DNA from: Streptomyces sp. F63
Lineage (GTDB): Bacteria > Actinomycetota > Actinomycetes > Streptomycetales > Streptomycetaceae
DNA length: 64,000 nucleotides
Assembly (NCBI RefSeq): GCF_018070345.1
Contig: NZ_JAGPXX010000002.1
Span: forward strand, 406,103-470,102
Reading direction: 5' to 3'
The notes beneath the pieces were generated by a model. It was not told the DNA's origin. It saw nothing but the letters and a program-made list of their open reading frames with translations, and did not search any database. The position numbers and the translations under genes are program-made. Positions 44,723 to 53,894 of this stretch are shown piece after piece (position 1 is the first letter of the stretch; every line of letters starts with the position of its first letter).

Positions 44723-45025
44723 ATGAGACCCCGGAGCGGTACCGCCGGGAACGGCCTGCGGCAGCTGCTCAACGAGTGGGATCCGATCGGCGTCGCCGAC
44801 GAGGTGCCGGACGAGTACGACTGCCTGCTCGCCCCGCTGCTCCGGCGCCTCCGTGCCGGCGCCGGCCGGGCGGAGATCGGTGAGTTCCTGCGGCACGAGC
44901 TGGAGGACCACTTCGGTCTCGACCCCGTGGGGCCGCGGCCGGACGCGATGGCCGCCCGGGTGATCGCCTGGTGGGCGTCGGCCGGTGGCGCCGAAGGCCC
45001 CGGCCGCGTTCGGCCACTCCCTTGA
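44723..45025 (+). CDS. DUF1871-like small protein
   Basis: A 100-residue protein (GLRQLLNEWDPIGVADEVPDEYDCLLAPLLRRLRAG, then EIGEFLRHELEDHFGLDP). The LNEWDPIGV...DEYD pattern and the length fit DUF1871, a small helical family typified by Bacillus YugE. Molecular role unknown; the genes are sometimes linked to contact-dependent or toxin-immunity loci, which are not seen here. The start is the ATG after CTGGAG. Confidence 0.78.
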   Translation: MRPRSGTAGNGLRQLLNEWDPIGVADEVPDEYDCLLAPLLRRLRAGAGRAEIGEFLRHELEDHFGLDPVGPRPDAMAARVIAWWASAGGAEGPGRVRPLP

Positions 45026-45090
45026 GGCCGTCCGATCGTTTGTCCCCGCGTGTCCCCTCGCCAGGCGGCCCGGACACCCGGCGGGCGCCG

Positions 45091-46050
45091 TCACCAGTGG
45101 GGTGGCCTCCGCAGGGCCGGGGGCAGCCGGGTACCGGCGTCTCCGCGAGCCGCGTCGAGCTGTGGCTGGGTGAGGAAGACGGCGCCGGTCAGGTCGGCGC
45201 CGCGCAGGTCCGCGTCCCGGAAGTCCGCGCCGATGACGTCCGCCGAACGCAGATCGGCACCGCGCAGATCGGCCGCGATGAGCAGGGCGCCGCGCAGGCT
45301 CGCGCCGCGCAGGTCAGCGTTCCGCAGCCGGGCGCCGACGAGGTCCGCTCCGCGGTGGTTGCGCGGGTGGCCGCCGCCGTGTCCCGGGGCCTGGGCCCGT
45401 ACCAGGTCTCCGGCGCGCAGCAGCAAGGAGTTGATCTCGCGCCGGACGGCCGCCACGTCGGTGGCGAGGAGCGTCTCGGCATCCCGGTGCGTGAGGTCGT
45501 CGAGTTCGCGCAGGGCCCGGCGGAGGTCGCCGTGGAGGGTGCGGGTGACTGGCAGGGCGAGCGCCTCGGCCACGTACCGGAGCAGTTCGTGGAGTTGCCG
45601 CATCACCGGGAAGACCTCGAACATCCGGCGTGCGTTGCCGGGGTGTTGGCGCCAGTCGCGGCCGCCGAAGGTGATCTGGGAAACCTTCTGTCCGGCGCCG
45701 TGGCAGTCGAAGACGGTGCAGCCCGGCCAGCCTCGCTCGCGGAGTTCTGTGTGGATGCCGCAGCGGAAGTCGTCCCGGCGGAGGTTGGCGCAGGGGCGGC
45801 CCGCCGGCTTGCCGGCGGCGAAGTCGGCGGAGGCGGCGAAGGGAAGCGCCACGCAGCAGAGCGCGAAGCAGTTCGCGCAGTCCGCGCGGAGAGCGGGGTC
45901 GTCCCACCCCGGGGCCAGTGCTCCCCGTGATGCCGTTCTCGGAGAGACTGCGGTGTTGCCGGCGTCCCCGGGCGGCGCTCCCGGGTTCTCCGTGCCCGGG
46001 GTGCCCCGGGAGTTCGCGGCTCCGGGCTTGCTGCGGGGCTTGCGGGGCAC
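45091..46050 (-). CDS. Pentapeptide-repeat protein with Cys-rich N-terminus
   Basis: A 319-residue protein starting GTG 46050 behind AGGAG. After a basic low-complexity leader, a conserved Cys-rich region reads DCANCFALCCVALPFAAS, RPCANLRRDDFRCGIH, GCTVFDCHGAGQKVSQ: about nine Cys that could bind metal. A helical linker follows (about 150-235). The C-terminal A(D/N)LxGA-type pentapeptides (NADLRGASLRGALLIAADL and onward, about ten turns) form a right-handed quadrilateral helix. Such proteins occur widely in actinobacteria; some pentapeptide proteins shield gyrase, but that is not implied here. It is divergent from the TIR-WD40 gene. Confidence 0.85.
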   Translation of the reverse strand: MPRKPRSKPGAANSRGTPGTENPGAPPGDAGNTAVSPRTASRGALAPGWDDPALRADCANCFALCCVALPFAASADFAAGKPAGRPCANLRRDDFRCGIHTELRERGWPGCTVFDCHGAGQKVSQITFGGRDWRQHPGNARRMFEVFPVMRQLHELLRYVAEALALPVTRTLHGDLRRALRELDDLTHRDAETLLATDVAAVRREINSLLLRAGDLVRAQAPGHGGGHPRNHRGADLVGARLRNADLRGASLRGALLIAADLRGADLRSADVIGADFRDADLRGADLTGAVFLTQPQLDAARGDAGTRLPPALRRPPHW

Positions 46051-46459
46051 GGTGGTGGTTCTCCTGGGGAAGGACGGGGCCGCTGCGAGTGGCACACGGG
46101 GGACATCTCCCATTGTCCCCCGGAAGGCCCGTGCGCAGAGAACAGATTTTCCCGGCCCCGGGGACCGGGCGGGAATCCTTCTGTTCGCCTTCGGCCGGCC
46201 GCCCCTGAGCGCTAAGTTCTCCCCGTCCGGGAGGGCGGCCCCGTCCGGGCGGGTGGTCCGCGCCCGGAGGGCGGACCCGGCAGTGGAGGGGGAGCGGATG
46301 AAAGAGGCCGTCACGGGGGCGCCCGGGGGCCCAGCCACGGATCGCCGCGGCGGGCCGGGGGCGGCCGTCACTCCGGCGCTGCCCGGCGGAAGAGACCGGC
46401 GAAGCCGGGAATCGGCCAGGCGTGTCCACGTTCACGCCCGCACGCGGATGTGACAGCAC
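46051..46459. other. Divergent promoter region of the pentapeptide and TIR-WD40 genes
   Basis: 409 bp with no gene. It must hold both promoters. A GC-rich direct repeat around 46221-46280 (GGGAGGGCGG and related) is visible. The region before the TIR gene lacks a strong ribosome site. I see no operator or RNA. Confidence 0.45.
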
Positions 46460-49363
46460 ATGGGACGACGTATCGGGAGCGGGGACAGCAAGCGGATCGA
46501 CGTCTTCGTCTCCTACAGCCGGGCAGCCGACTCCCGGCTCGCCCCCTCAATTCAGCGCGGCCTCACCCGCCTGGCCAAGAAGTGGTACCGCATACGTGCG
46601 CTGAACGTCTTCCGGGACCAGACGGACCTGTCCGCCTCCCACGCCCTCGGTCCCTCGATCGAGCGGGCGCTCACCGAGGCGCGATTCTTCGTGCTGCTCG
46701 CGTCACCGGCCGCCGCGGAGTCGAAGTGGGTGCGCAGGGAGATCGAATTCTGGCAGCGCAACAAGGGAAGCGACACCTTCCTCATCGCGCTGACCGACGG
46801 CACGATCACATGGGACGACAAAACCGGAGACTTCGACTGGACGGCAACCGATGCCCTGCCGTGCGGTCTGTCGGGATACTTCGCAACGGAACCGTTGTGG
46901 CAGGACCTCACCTGGTCCCGTGACGCCGACCGTCTCTCTCTGCGGCACGGAGGTTTCCGCGACGCGGTGGCAACGCTGGCCGCACCGGTCCACGGCTGCT
47001 CGAAACGAGAGCTGGACAACGAAGAAGTCAGAGCACATCGCGTACTGACGCTCATAGGCGTGCTGGCCACAGCAATGATCGTCATGCTGGCCATGTCCTT
47101 CGGGGCCCAGTTCTGGCTGGCGACGGCCGCGAAGGACCAGGCGAATGAAAACGCCCGCGACGCCACGGTGCTGAGCGCGGTCCGGCGGGCACAAGCCGAA
47201 CTGGCCAACGCCGAGACGGGGTACGACGTCAGCGCCTATCAATGGCTGATGGCAGCGCAATCCCTCGCGGTAAAAGCCTCGACAGAGGGTGAGGTCTACG
47301 CCGCCGCGCTCGGCGCCGCCTATTCCCGCCCCAACCTGCTGCGCGTCACCGAACCCGAACCGGGGCTCGTCGGCGGACCCGCCGCCATGACCCCCGACGG
47401 ACGGCGGGTCGCCTTCGGGGGAAAGCACCTGCCGGTGCTCTGGAGTCCTCTCACCGGCCGTCCTTCCGGCCCCGCACTCGCATCCGTGAGAGCCGGGGAT
47501 TCCCGGATTCTCGCCCTCGCCTTCACCCGCGACGGAAACCGCCTTGCCGCTGCCTACGGCACGGTCATCGTGCTCTGGGACGTGAAGACCGGAAGAAAAA
47601 TCAACGAATTCGCCAGGGATGACCGTACGACCGGGTCCATGGCGCTCAGCCCCGACGGCAAGACCGTCGCCGTCGCCGGGGGAGGCGTGCGGCTCTGGGA
47701 CACCGTCAGCGGAAAGCCCGTCGGCGAGCCCATGGATGCGGCGGGCGACCGGGTCGTCTTCAGCCCCGACGGCCGGAAGCTGGCCTTTGACACGCTCGAC
47801 AAGGGGGGCTCCGAGGTTCTGGTCCGCGATCTCGAACCGGATGGCACCGGTGAGGTCACCATTCCGTATCGGCACAACGCGATCAGCACCCTTGCCTTCG
47901 CACCGGACGGACGTGGCCTGGCCATCGGCACCGACGACGGCAGACTGCAACTCCGGGACCCGGACTCCGGAGAACCAGCGGGCCCGGTCATGTCCGGCCA
48001 CCGGGGCGGCATCCGGGCCGTCGCCTTCGGCGCGGGCGGATCCCGCATCGCCACAGCGGGGGCCGACAAGACGATCCGCCAGTGGGACGCAGCCACAGGC
48101 TCCTCGATCGGATTTCCGCTCACCGGCCACGCGGGCCCCGTCGGCTTCCTCGCGTTCCCCCGCAGCGGAAGGGAACTGATCTCACTCGGGGAGGACACGA
48201 CGTTGCGCCACTGGGACGCGATGAACGGTCTCCCGCGGACGCCCCCCGTCGGCACAAGCGCCCCGGTGGCACTTGCCGTGGATCCCCGCGGCAGGAACGT
48301 GGCAGTCGGCCGCCGGGACGGGGTGCGCCTCTGGAACCGGGAAACCGGCGCGCACGTGGCGACACTGCCCCTGCCGCAAGGCGTCCGGAGCCTGTCCTAC
48401 TCCCCGGACGGCGGGTCCCTGCTGATCGCGAGTGCTGACAAGGTCCGGGTGTGGGACGGAACCACGGTCCGCGCGGTGACCCTCGGCCCCTCCGCGGACC
48501 CGGTCAGCAGCGCGGCGTTCATGCCCTACGGCCGGCAGATCGTGGTCGGCTCGTCCACGGGGAAGCTCCTCTTCGAGGACCTCGACACCGACGCCGTGGG
48601 CACGCTCGGCGCCTCGATCGACATCGCCTGCCCGGCGCAGCATCTCGCCGTGAGCCGGGACGGGATGCGCGTCGCGTATGCCTGCGACGGCGAAGGGGGC
48701 ATCGCTGACGCGAAAGCCGGAAAGGTCCGGACCTTCGAGGTGCGGGACAGAACCACGGCCATGGTGCTCAGCCCGGACGGTCGCACGCTGCTCCTCGGAT
48801 CCCTGGACGGCACGCTCTGGCGGCTGGAGAACGGTACCGACACCTTCGTCGCGGTCGGCGTGCATCGCGGCACCGTGCGTTCGGTCGCCTACAGTCCCGA
48901 CGGCCGCTGGTTCGCCTCAGCGGGCGGCGACGGCTCCGTCGTCATGTATCCGCACGGAGCCAGACAGGTCTCCGCCCGGATCTCCGCCCACACCGGCCCC
49001 GTCGCGGCAGTGGCCTTCAGCCGGGACAACGGCCATCTTCTCTCCCTCGGTGAGGCCGACGGCACGGTCCGCAGCTGGCACGTCTTCCAGGACCCGTTGC
49101 GTGACCTCTGCGAACGCATCACGTACAACATGTCCGAATCCGACTGGAAGAAATGGATATCGGAGCCCATCGGCTACCAGGACCAGTGCGCGGGCAAGCC
49201 GCGAGCGGCGGACGTCGGCGAGGATGGCGGAGAGCGGGGCGCGGGGCGCGCCGTATCCCGGCCCCGCGCCCCGGCCGGAGCGCCACCCGCAGCCCGCCAC
49301 CCGCAGCCCGCCGCCCGCCGCCCGCAGCTCAGGACCCGCCGCCCGCAGCTCACGGCCCGGTGA
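46460..49363 (+). CDS. TIR domain-transmembrane-WD40 protein
   Basis: A 967-residue protein in three parts. Residues 13-150 form a TIR domain: RIDVFVSYSRAADS, RALNVFRDQTDLSAS and FVLLASPAAAESKWVRREIEFW, with Glu94 at the catalytic position of NAD-cleaving TIRs. Residues 195-217 are a single transmembrane helix (LTLIGVLATAMIVMLAMSFG), followed by a helical stretch. From about 285 to 930 run a dozen WD40 repeats (MALSPDGKTVAVAGGGVRLWD, VAFGAGGSRIATAGADKTIRQWD and so on), forming one or two propellers, probably extracytoplasmic. The tail is low complexity. TIR effectors serve in antiphage abortive infection; here the propeller likely senses and the TIR responds. This is inference. The ribosome site is weak. 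Confidence 0.87.
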   Translation: MGRRIGSGDSKRIDVFVSYSRAADSRLAPSIQRGLTRLAKKWYRIRALNVFRDQTDLSASHALGPSIERALTEARFFVLLASPAAAESKWVRREIEFWQRNKGSDTFLIALTDGTITWDDKTGDFDWTATDALPCGLSGYFATEPLWQDLTWSRDADRLSLRHGGFRDAVATLAAPVHGCSKRELDNEEVRAHRVLTLIGVLATAMIVMLAMSFGAQFWLATAAKDQANENARDATVLSAVRRAQAELANAETGYDVSAYQWLMAAQSLAVKASTEGEVYAAALGAAYSRPNLLRVTEPEPGLVGGPAAMTPDGRRVAFGGKHLPVLWSPLTGRPSGPALASVRAGDSRILALAFTRDGNRLAAAYGTVIVLWDVKTGRKINEFARDDRTTGSMALSPDGKTVAVAGGGVRLWDTVSGKPVGEPMDAAGDRVVFSPDGRKLAFDTLDKGGSEVLVRDLEPDGTGEVTIPYRHNAISTLAFAPDGRGLAIGTDDGRLQLRDPDSGEPAGPVMSGHRGGIRAVAFGAGGSRIATAGADKTIRQWDAATGSSIGFPLTGHAGPVGFLAFPRSGRELISLGEDTTLRHWDAMNGLPRTPPVGTSAPVALAVDPRGRNVAVGRRDGVRLWNRETGAHVATLPLPQGVRSLSYSPDGGSLLIASADKVRVWDGTTVRAVTLGPSADPVSSAAFMPYGRQIVVGSSTGKLLFEDLDTDAVGTLGASIDIACPAQHLAVSRDGMRVAYACDGEGGIADAKAGKVRTFEVRDRTTAMVLSPDGRTLLLGSLDGTLWRLENGTDTFVAVGVHRGTVRSVAYSPDGRWFASAGGDGSVVMYPHGARQVSARISAHTGPVAAVAFSRDNGHLLSLGEADGTVRSWHVFQDPLRDLCERITYNMSESDWKKWISEPIGYQDQCAGKPRAADVGEDGGERGAGRAVSRPRAPAGAPPAARHPQPAARRPQLRTRRPQLTAR

Positions 49364-49384
49364 CCGCTCGGGCGGCCGCCGGCC

Positions 49385-50953
49385 CTACGCCCCGAAGGCC
49401 CGGCTCACCGTGTAGATCACCAGGCCGGCCAGGGCGCCGACCACCGTGCCGTTGATGCGGATGAACTGGAGGTCGCGGCCGATGTGGGCCTCGATCTTCT
49501 TCGTCGTGTGCCGGGCGTCCCAGCTCGCGATGGTCTCCGTGATCAGCGAGGTGATCTCGTCGCGATAGGTCGTGACGACGTGCACCGCCGCGTCCTCCAG
49601 CCAGCCGTCGACCTTCTCCCGCATCCGCGCGTCCGAGGAGATCCGCGTGCCCAGGGACAGCAGCCCGGTACGGGCCCGCACCCGCAGTTCGCTGCTCTCG
49701 TCCTCGGCGGCGGCGACGACCATGCGGCGCACGGCGTTCCAGGTGGAGGCGATCAGGTCCTGCACCTCGTCCCGGTTGAGGAACTCGTTCTTGAACCGTT
49801 CGACGCGGGCGCGGGTGTCCGGCTCGTCGCGCAGATCGGCCGCGAAGTCGGTGAGGAAACGGTCCACGGCGCCGCGGGCCGGGTGGTCGGGCATGTCGCG
49901 CATCTCGCGGAAGAAGCGCAGCAGTTCCTTGTAGACGCGCTCGCCGACCTTGCGGTCCACGAAGCGCGGGGTCCAGTTGGGGGCGCCGCCCGCGACGGCC
50001 GTCATCACCGACTCGTTGTGCAGCACCAGCCAGTCGTGGGCCCGTACGCACACCAGGTCGACCACACGGTGGTGGCCGCCGTCCGCGACGACCTTGTCCA
50101 GCATGACACCCAGGCTCGGCGCGATCTCCCGGGCCTCCGCGCGGCGGGTGATCGCCTCGCCGACCACGGCCTGCACGTCGGAGTCGCGCAGCACGGTCAG
50201 CGCGCCGCGCAGGGCGGTGGCGAGTTCGGCGGTGACCCGTTCGGCGTTGGCCGGCTCGGTGAGCCAGCCGCCGAGGCGGCTGCTGATGCCGACGGCGCGC
50301 AGCCGGGTCCGTACGACCTCGGAGGAGAGGAAGTTCTCGCCGACGAAGTCGCCGAGACTGCGGCCCAGGACGTCCTTCTTGGTGGGGATGATCGCGGTGT
50401 GCGGGATGGGCAGGCCCAGCGGGCGGCGGAAGAGGGCCGTCACCGCGAACCAGTCGGCGAGCGCGCCCACCATGCCGGCCTCCGCGGCCGCCGCCACATA
50501 GCCCGCCCAGGGGCCGGCCCCGGCGGAGTGCGCCCACTCGGCGAGGCCGTAGACCACGGCGACGAGGACCAGCAGACCGGTCGCGGTGGTCTTCATCCGG
50601 CGGACGCCGCGGCGCTTCTCCTCGTCGGCGGCGCTGTAGGTGAGGCCGGCGCCTCCGCCTCCCCGGGGACGGGCGTCCCCGGGCGCGGCGGCGTCCCCCG
50701 GCGCGCCCTTCACACCGGCCACGCCGATTCCGCCGATGCCGCCGGCCCCGGGGGACGTGCCGGCCGGACCGGCCCGGCCGGCCGGACCGGAGGCTCCGGT
50801 GCCGCGCGCCGGCCCAGCCGCACCGTCCACACGCCTCGTGCCTCGCACGCCGTGCGCGCGCCGGGCGCCTCGCGCGCTGCCCGCGCCGCCCGCGCCGCCC
50901 GCGCCGCCCGCGCCGCCCGCTTCACCGGATTCATCCGACTCGTTCCGTTCCAT
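49385..50953 (-). CDS. DUF445 family membrane protein
   Basis: A 522-residue protein starting ATG 50953 behind GGTGGAG. The first about 85 residues are Gly/Ala/Arg low complexity, encoded by GCCGCCCGC-type repeats. The DUF445 core follows: a membrane segment (TGLLVLVAVVYGLAEWAHSAG), the conserved AAAEAGMVGALADWFAVTALFRRPLGLPIPHTAIIPTKKD, a long helical body, and a final membrane segment (VVGALAGLVIYTVSRAFG). The family (PF04286, related to Bacillus YheB) has no settled function. It is convergent with the TIR-WD40 gene. Confidence 0.9.
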   Translation of the reverse strand: MERNESDESGEAGGAGGAGGAGGAGSARGARRAHGVRGTRRVDGAAGPARGTGASGPAGRAGPAGTSPGAGGIGGIGVAGVKGAPGDAAAPGDARPRGGGGAGLTYSAADEEKRRGVRRMKTTATGLLVLVAVVYGLAEWAHSAGAGPWAGYVAAAAEAGMVGALADWFAVTALFRRPLGLPIPHTAIIPTKKDVLGRSLGDFVGENFLSSEVVRTRLRAVGISSRLGGWLTEPANAERVTAELATALRGALTVLRDSDVQAVVGEAITRRAEAREIAPSLGVMLDKVVADGGHHRVVDLVCVRAHDWLVLHNESVMTAVAGGAPNWTPRFVDRKVGERVYKELLRFFREMRDMPDHPARGAVDRFLTDFAADLRDEPDTRARVERFKNEFLNRDEVQDLIASTWNAVRRMVVAAAEDESSELRVRARTGLLSLGTRISSDARMREKVDGWLEDAAVHVVTTYRDEITSLITETIASWDARHTTKKIEAHIGRDLQFIRINGTVVGALAGLVIYTVSRAFGA

Positions 50954-51010
50954 CCGCTCCACCCGTTCGCGCCTGTCCTCCGTCGCATTGTCCCTGTACC
51001 GGTCACGAGT

Positions 51011-51066
51011 GGAACGCACCACGAGTTCCCCGCGCCTACCCCTGCCCGGCCGATCGAAGCGGCCCC
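51011..51066. promoter_or_regulatory. 56-bp block shared with the SGNH-gene upstream region
   Basis: This block matches 53710-53765 at 42 of 56 positions in the same orientation; the best part is CCGATCGA(A/G)GCGGCCCC, and both begin GGAACGC. It lies in the 468-bp divergent region between DUF445 and the PA14/FN3 gene. A shared promoter or operator is possible; the element is not recognised. Confidence 0.5.
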
Positions 51067-51421
51067 GGCGTGGACGGCGACCGGCCGCCCGGCGACCTGA
51101 GCACCGCCACCCGGCCGCGGCGCGACTCCGCCGCCCCGGCCGGGGCGCACGGCAACCCGGTAGCGGCGCACGGCAATCCGCCAGTGCCCGAATGGAGTTG
51201 CTTCGGGCGACCAGCCGAAGGCCCTGCCCCGAGCCCCGGGCCGGCTCCGAACCTCCGGGGCGCGGAGCCGGGAGCCACAGAGCCGGAAGCCGGGAACCGG
51301 AGCCCGACAGCAGCCTCAGCCCGTGTCCGGAGGCGTACAACCAGGTCACTCCCCCAGGAGTCTTGATCATCGGCGGCCCCCGTCCTCCCGTTCCGCCGCC
51401 GACGCATCCTCTGAAGGACAC

Positions 51422-53497
51422 ATGACCCCAGCCAGACCCACCACGGCCCCCGGCCGTCCCCGTACCGCAGCGGCGCTGGCCGCCGGTGTCGTGCTCGCCA
51501 CCACTGGGAGCATGCTCACCGCCCCCACGGCCGAGGCCGCCCTGGGCGCCCCGACCACCGCGACCGCCGCGAGGTGCGCCTCACTCGTCTACAAACGGCA
51601 GTTCTACGCCAACACCACGTTCTCCGGCGCCCCCGCCCGGACCGACTGCGACTCGCGGATCAGCCAGGACTGGGGCACCGGCGCCCCCGCCTCCGGTCTG
51701 CCGAGCAACTACTTCGGCGTCCGCTGGACGGTGACGCGCGACTTCGGATCCGGCGGCCCCTTCTCCTTCCCCGTCGAGTCGCGCGACGGCATCCGCGTGT
51801 ACCTCGACGGCGTGCGCAAGGTCGATATCTGGAAGAACGTTTCGACCACGCAGAAGAAGACGGTCAACGTCACCATCCCGTCCGGTGAGCACACCCTGCG
51901 GATCGACTTCGTCAACTGGACCGGTACCGCGAACGTCAAGTTCGACTACCTGCCCCGCACGTCGGCCGACGTCGACAAGGTCGCGCCCCTCGCGCCGACG
52001 GGCTTCACGGCCGCCTACGACGCCTCCACCGCACGGACGAAGCTGGCGTGGTCGAAGAACAAGGAGATGGATCTCAAGGACTACCGGGTCTACCGCCGCC
52101 GCGACTCCACCACCACCTGGAGCTACCTGGCCACCACCACCGCCACCTCCTACACCGACACCCCGCCCGCGACCGGTGAGACGTACCACTACCGGATCCG
52201 TGCCATCGACAAGGCCCGCAACCGCTCGGCGCCGACGGCGGGCAAGTCCGTCACCACGGCCGACCGCACCGCGCCCGCCGCGCCCATCGGTGTGGAGGAC
52301 AACTGGAACATCGGCCTGACCACCACGGTCAAGCTCTCCTGGGACTCCAACAGCGAGGCGGACCTGGCCGGTTACCGGGTGTACCGCTCCACCACCAGGC
52401 CCGTGGCCCTCACGGAGGCGAACCTGGTGAGCGGCCCGGAGCCGATCCGCAGCTCCTGGTTCACCGAGACGCCGCCGCCCACCGGCGACTGGGCCTACTA
52501 CGTCGTCACCGCCGTCGACTCCCACGGCAACGAGTCCCCCGCTTCCGGCACCGCGGAGTTCCAGACCTGGGACAAGACCGCGCCCGTCTTCGTCCCCGAC
52601 GACTTCACGGCGGTGGACGGGGAGCGCGGCGTCAGCCTGTCGTGGTCCTGGGACCGGGCGCAGGACAGAGACCTCTCCGACTTCGAGGTCTACCGCGACG
52701 GCACCCATATCGGCAGCGCCTCCGGCGCCTTCGAGGACACGACGGTCAAGCGCTCGACGACGTACACCTACTGGGTCCGCGCCGTCGACGAATCCGGCAA
52801 TCTCGGACCCGCCTCGGACAAGATCACCGTCGACCACATCGGCGACTACACCGCCCCCGGCCCCGTCACCGGCCTGACCGCCACCCCCGTCGAGAACGGC
52901 GTCCGCCTCGACTGGGACGACAGCCCGGCCCCCGACTTCGACCACTACGAGGTCCACCGCGGCACGCACGCCGACGGGCAGTGGTCGTACACCGAGCTGG
53001 ACAGCGGCTCCCGTGAGGGGCTCCAGTCCGGCAGCATCTGGTCCGAGAACCTCCACAAGACCCTGCCCGACGGCGAACACGTCCGCTACGCGGTCGTCGC
53101 GGTCGACAAGGACGGCAACGCCCTCGCCCCCGGATCGGGTGACACGGACATGACCGAGGTGACCGAACTCGACATGCGTCCGGCGGAGGCGACGCCGGAC
53201 GGCGGTCCCGTCGGCTGGCTGGCGGCTCAGGACTTCCAGCTCTCCGGAGTCGATCTCCGGTGGGGGTACTCGCCGGAGACGGACCCCAGCGGAACGGCGG
53301 CCACCGGCTTCCACATCTACCGCTGGAACCCCTCCGAGGGCGCGTACGTGAGGCTCACCGGCACACCGCTCGACGCGGACGCCTGGGACTACTCGGACAC
53401 CGCGGCGCCGGACAATTCCACGCTCTACTACCGGATCACGGTCGTGTACGCGGACGGCACGGAGTCGGCCCCGACGGGGGACCACGTCCTCACCTGA
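51422..53497 (+). CDS. Secreted PA14 and fibronectin type III multidomain protein
   Basis: A 691-residue extracellular protein; AAGGA precedes the ATG. After the signal (to about residue 40) comes a PA14-like domain (about 50-180: CASLVYKRQFYANTTFSG, YFGVRWTVTRDFGSGGPFSFPVES, DGIRVYLDGVRKVDIW, HTLRIDFVNWTG), a carbohydrate-binding type fold. Five FN3 repeats follow, each with the Y-x-V-Y-R / Y-x-Y-x-V-x-A-V-D pattern (DLKDYRVYRRRD, YHYRIRAIDKARNRSAP and so on). There is no catalytic domain, so it is likely an adhesin or a polysaccharide-binding scaffold. The upstream block at 51011 may control it. Confidence 0.85.
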   Translation: MTPARPTTAPGRPRTAAALAAGVVLATTGSMLTAPTAEAALGAPTTATAARCASLVYKRQFYANTTFSGAPARTDCDSRISQDWGTGAPASGLPSNYFGVRWTVTRDFGSGGPFSFPVESRDGIRVYLDGVRKVDIWKNVSTTQKKTVNVTIPSGEHTLRIDFVNWTGTANVKFDYLPRTSADVDKVAPLAPTGFTAAYDASTARTKLAWSKNKEMDLKDYRVYRRRDSTTTWSYLATTTATSYTDTPPATGETYHYRIRAIDKARNRSAPTAGKSVTTADRTAPAAPIGVEDNWNIGLTTTVKLSWDSNSEADLAGYRVYRSTTRPVALTEANLVSGPEPIRSSWFTETPPPTGDWAYYVVTAVDSHGNESPASGTAEFQTWDKTAPVFVPDDFTAVDGERGVSLSWSWDRAQDRDLSDFEVYRDGTHIGSASGAFEDTTVKRSTTYTYWVRAVDESGNLGPASDKITVDHIGDYTAPGPVTGLTATPVENGVRLDWDDSPAPDFDHYEVHRGTHADGQWSYTELDSGSREGLQSGSIWSENLHKTLPDGEHVRYAVVAVDKDGNALAPGSGDTDMTEVTELDMRPAEATPDGGPVGWLAAQDFQLSGVDLRWGYSPETDPSGTAATGFHIYRWNPSEGAYVRLTGTPLDADAWDYSDTAAPDNSTLYYRITVVYADGTESAPTGDHVLT

Positions 53498-53550
53498 CAG
53501 CACCGACAGCACGGCACGCCCCGGCCCGCCGCCGGGCACCGGGATGCCGG

Positions 53551-53590
53551 GGAAGGCCGGGGAAGGCCGGGGAAGGCCGGGGAAGGCCGG
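53551..53590. repeat. GGAAGGCCGG decamer array
   Basis: Four perfect tandem copies of GGAAGGCCGG (53551-53590) between the FN3-gene stop and its terminator hairpin. Confidence 0.9.
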
Positions 53591-53604
53591 GAACGGAAGC
53601 AAGA

Positions 53605-53646
53605 GGGCCGGGAGGCCGGGGCCGGGGCGCCCCGGCCTCCCGGCCC
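53605..53646 (+). terminator. Terminator after the PA14/FN3 gene
   Basis: A perfect 16-bp stem: GGGCCGGGAGGCCGGG (53605-53620) pairs with 53631-53646 around a 10-nt loop. It lies about 110 bp past the stop codon, beyond a decamer array. Confidence 0.82.
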
Positions 53647-53709
53647 CCGGGCTTTCCCGGCGATGGGGCACGGTGTGCCGGGGAACACCTGTCCGCGTGC
53701 CTGCCAGGT

Positions 53710-53765
53710 GGAACGCGCCGTGAACTTCCCGCGTCTATCCGGGCGGAGCCGATCGAGGCGGCCCC
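53710..53765. promoter_or_regulatory. 56-bp block shared with the region upstream of the PA14/FN3 gene
   Basis: Aligned without gaps to 51011-51066 with 42 of 56 identities. It ends about 130 bp before the SGNH start. Two secreted-protein genes therefore share an upstream element in the same orientation. Confidence 0.5.
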
Positions 53766-53894
53766 TTATCAGAACCGTGATCCGCTCGTGGGATCATGGA
53801 GCAACCCGGCGGAGAGCCGCCAACTCGCCGCCCCCGACCGGGGAACGCACCAACGGGAGCAGGCAGCTCCCTCGTACGAGGAGACAAACCGCGC

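Noticed and set aside
46703..48130. A long minus-strand frame across the TIR-WD40 gene
   Set aside because: It mirrors the WD40 codons, lacks domain motifs and a start signal, and conflicts with a well-supported gene.
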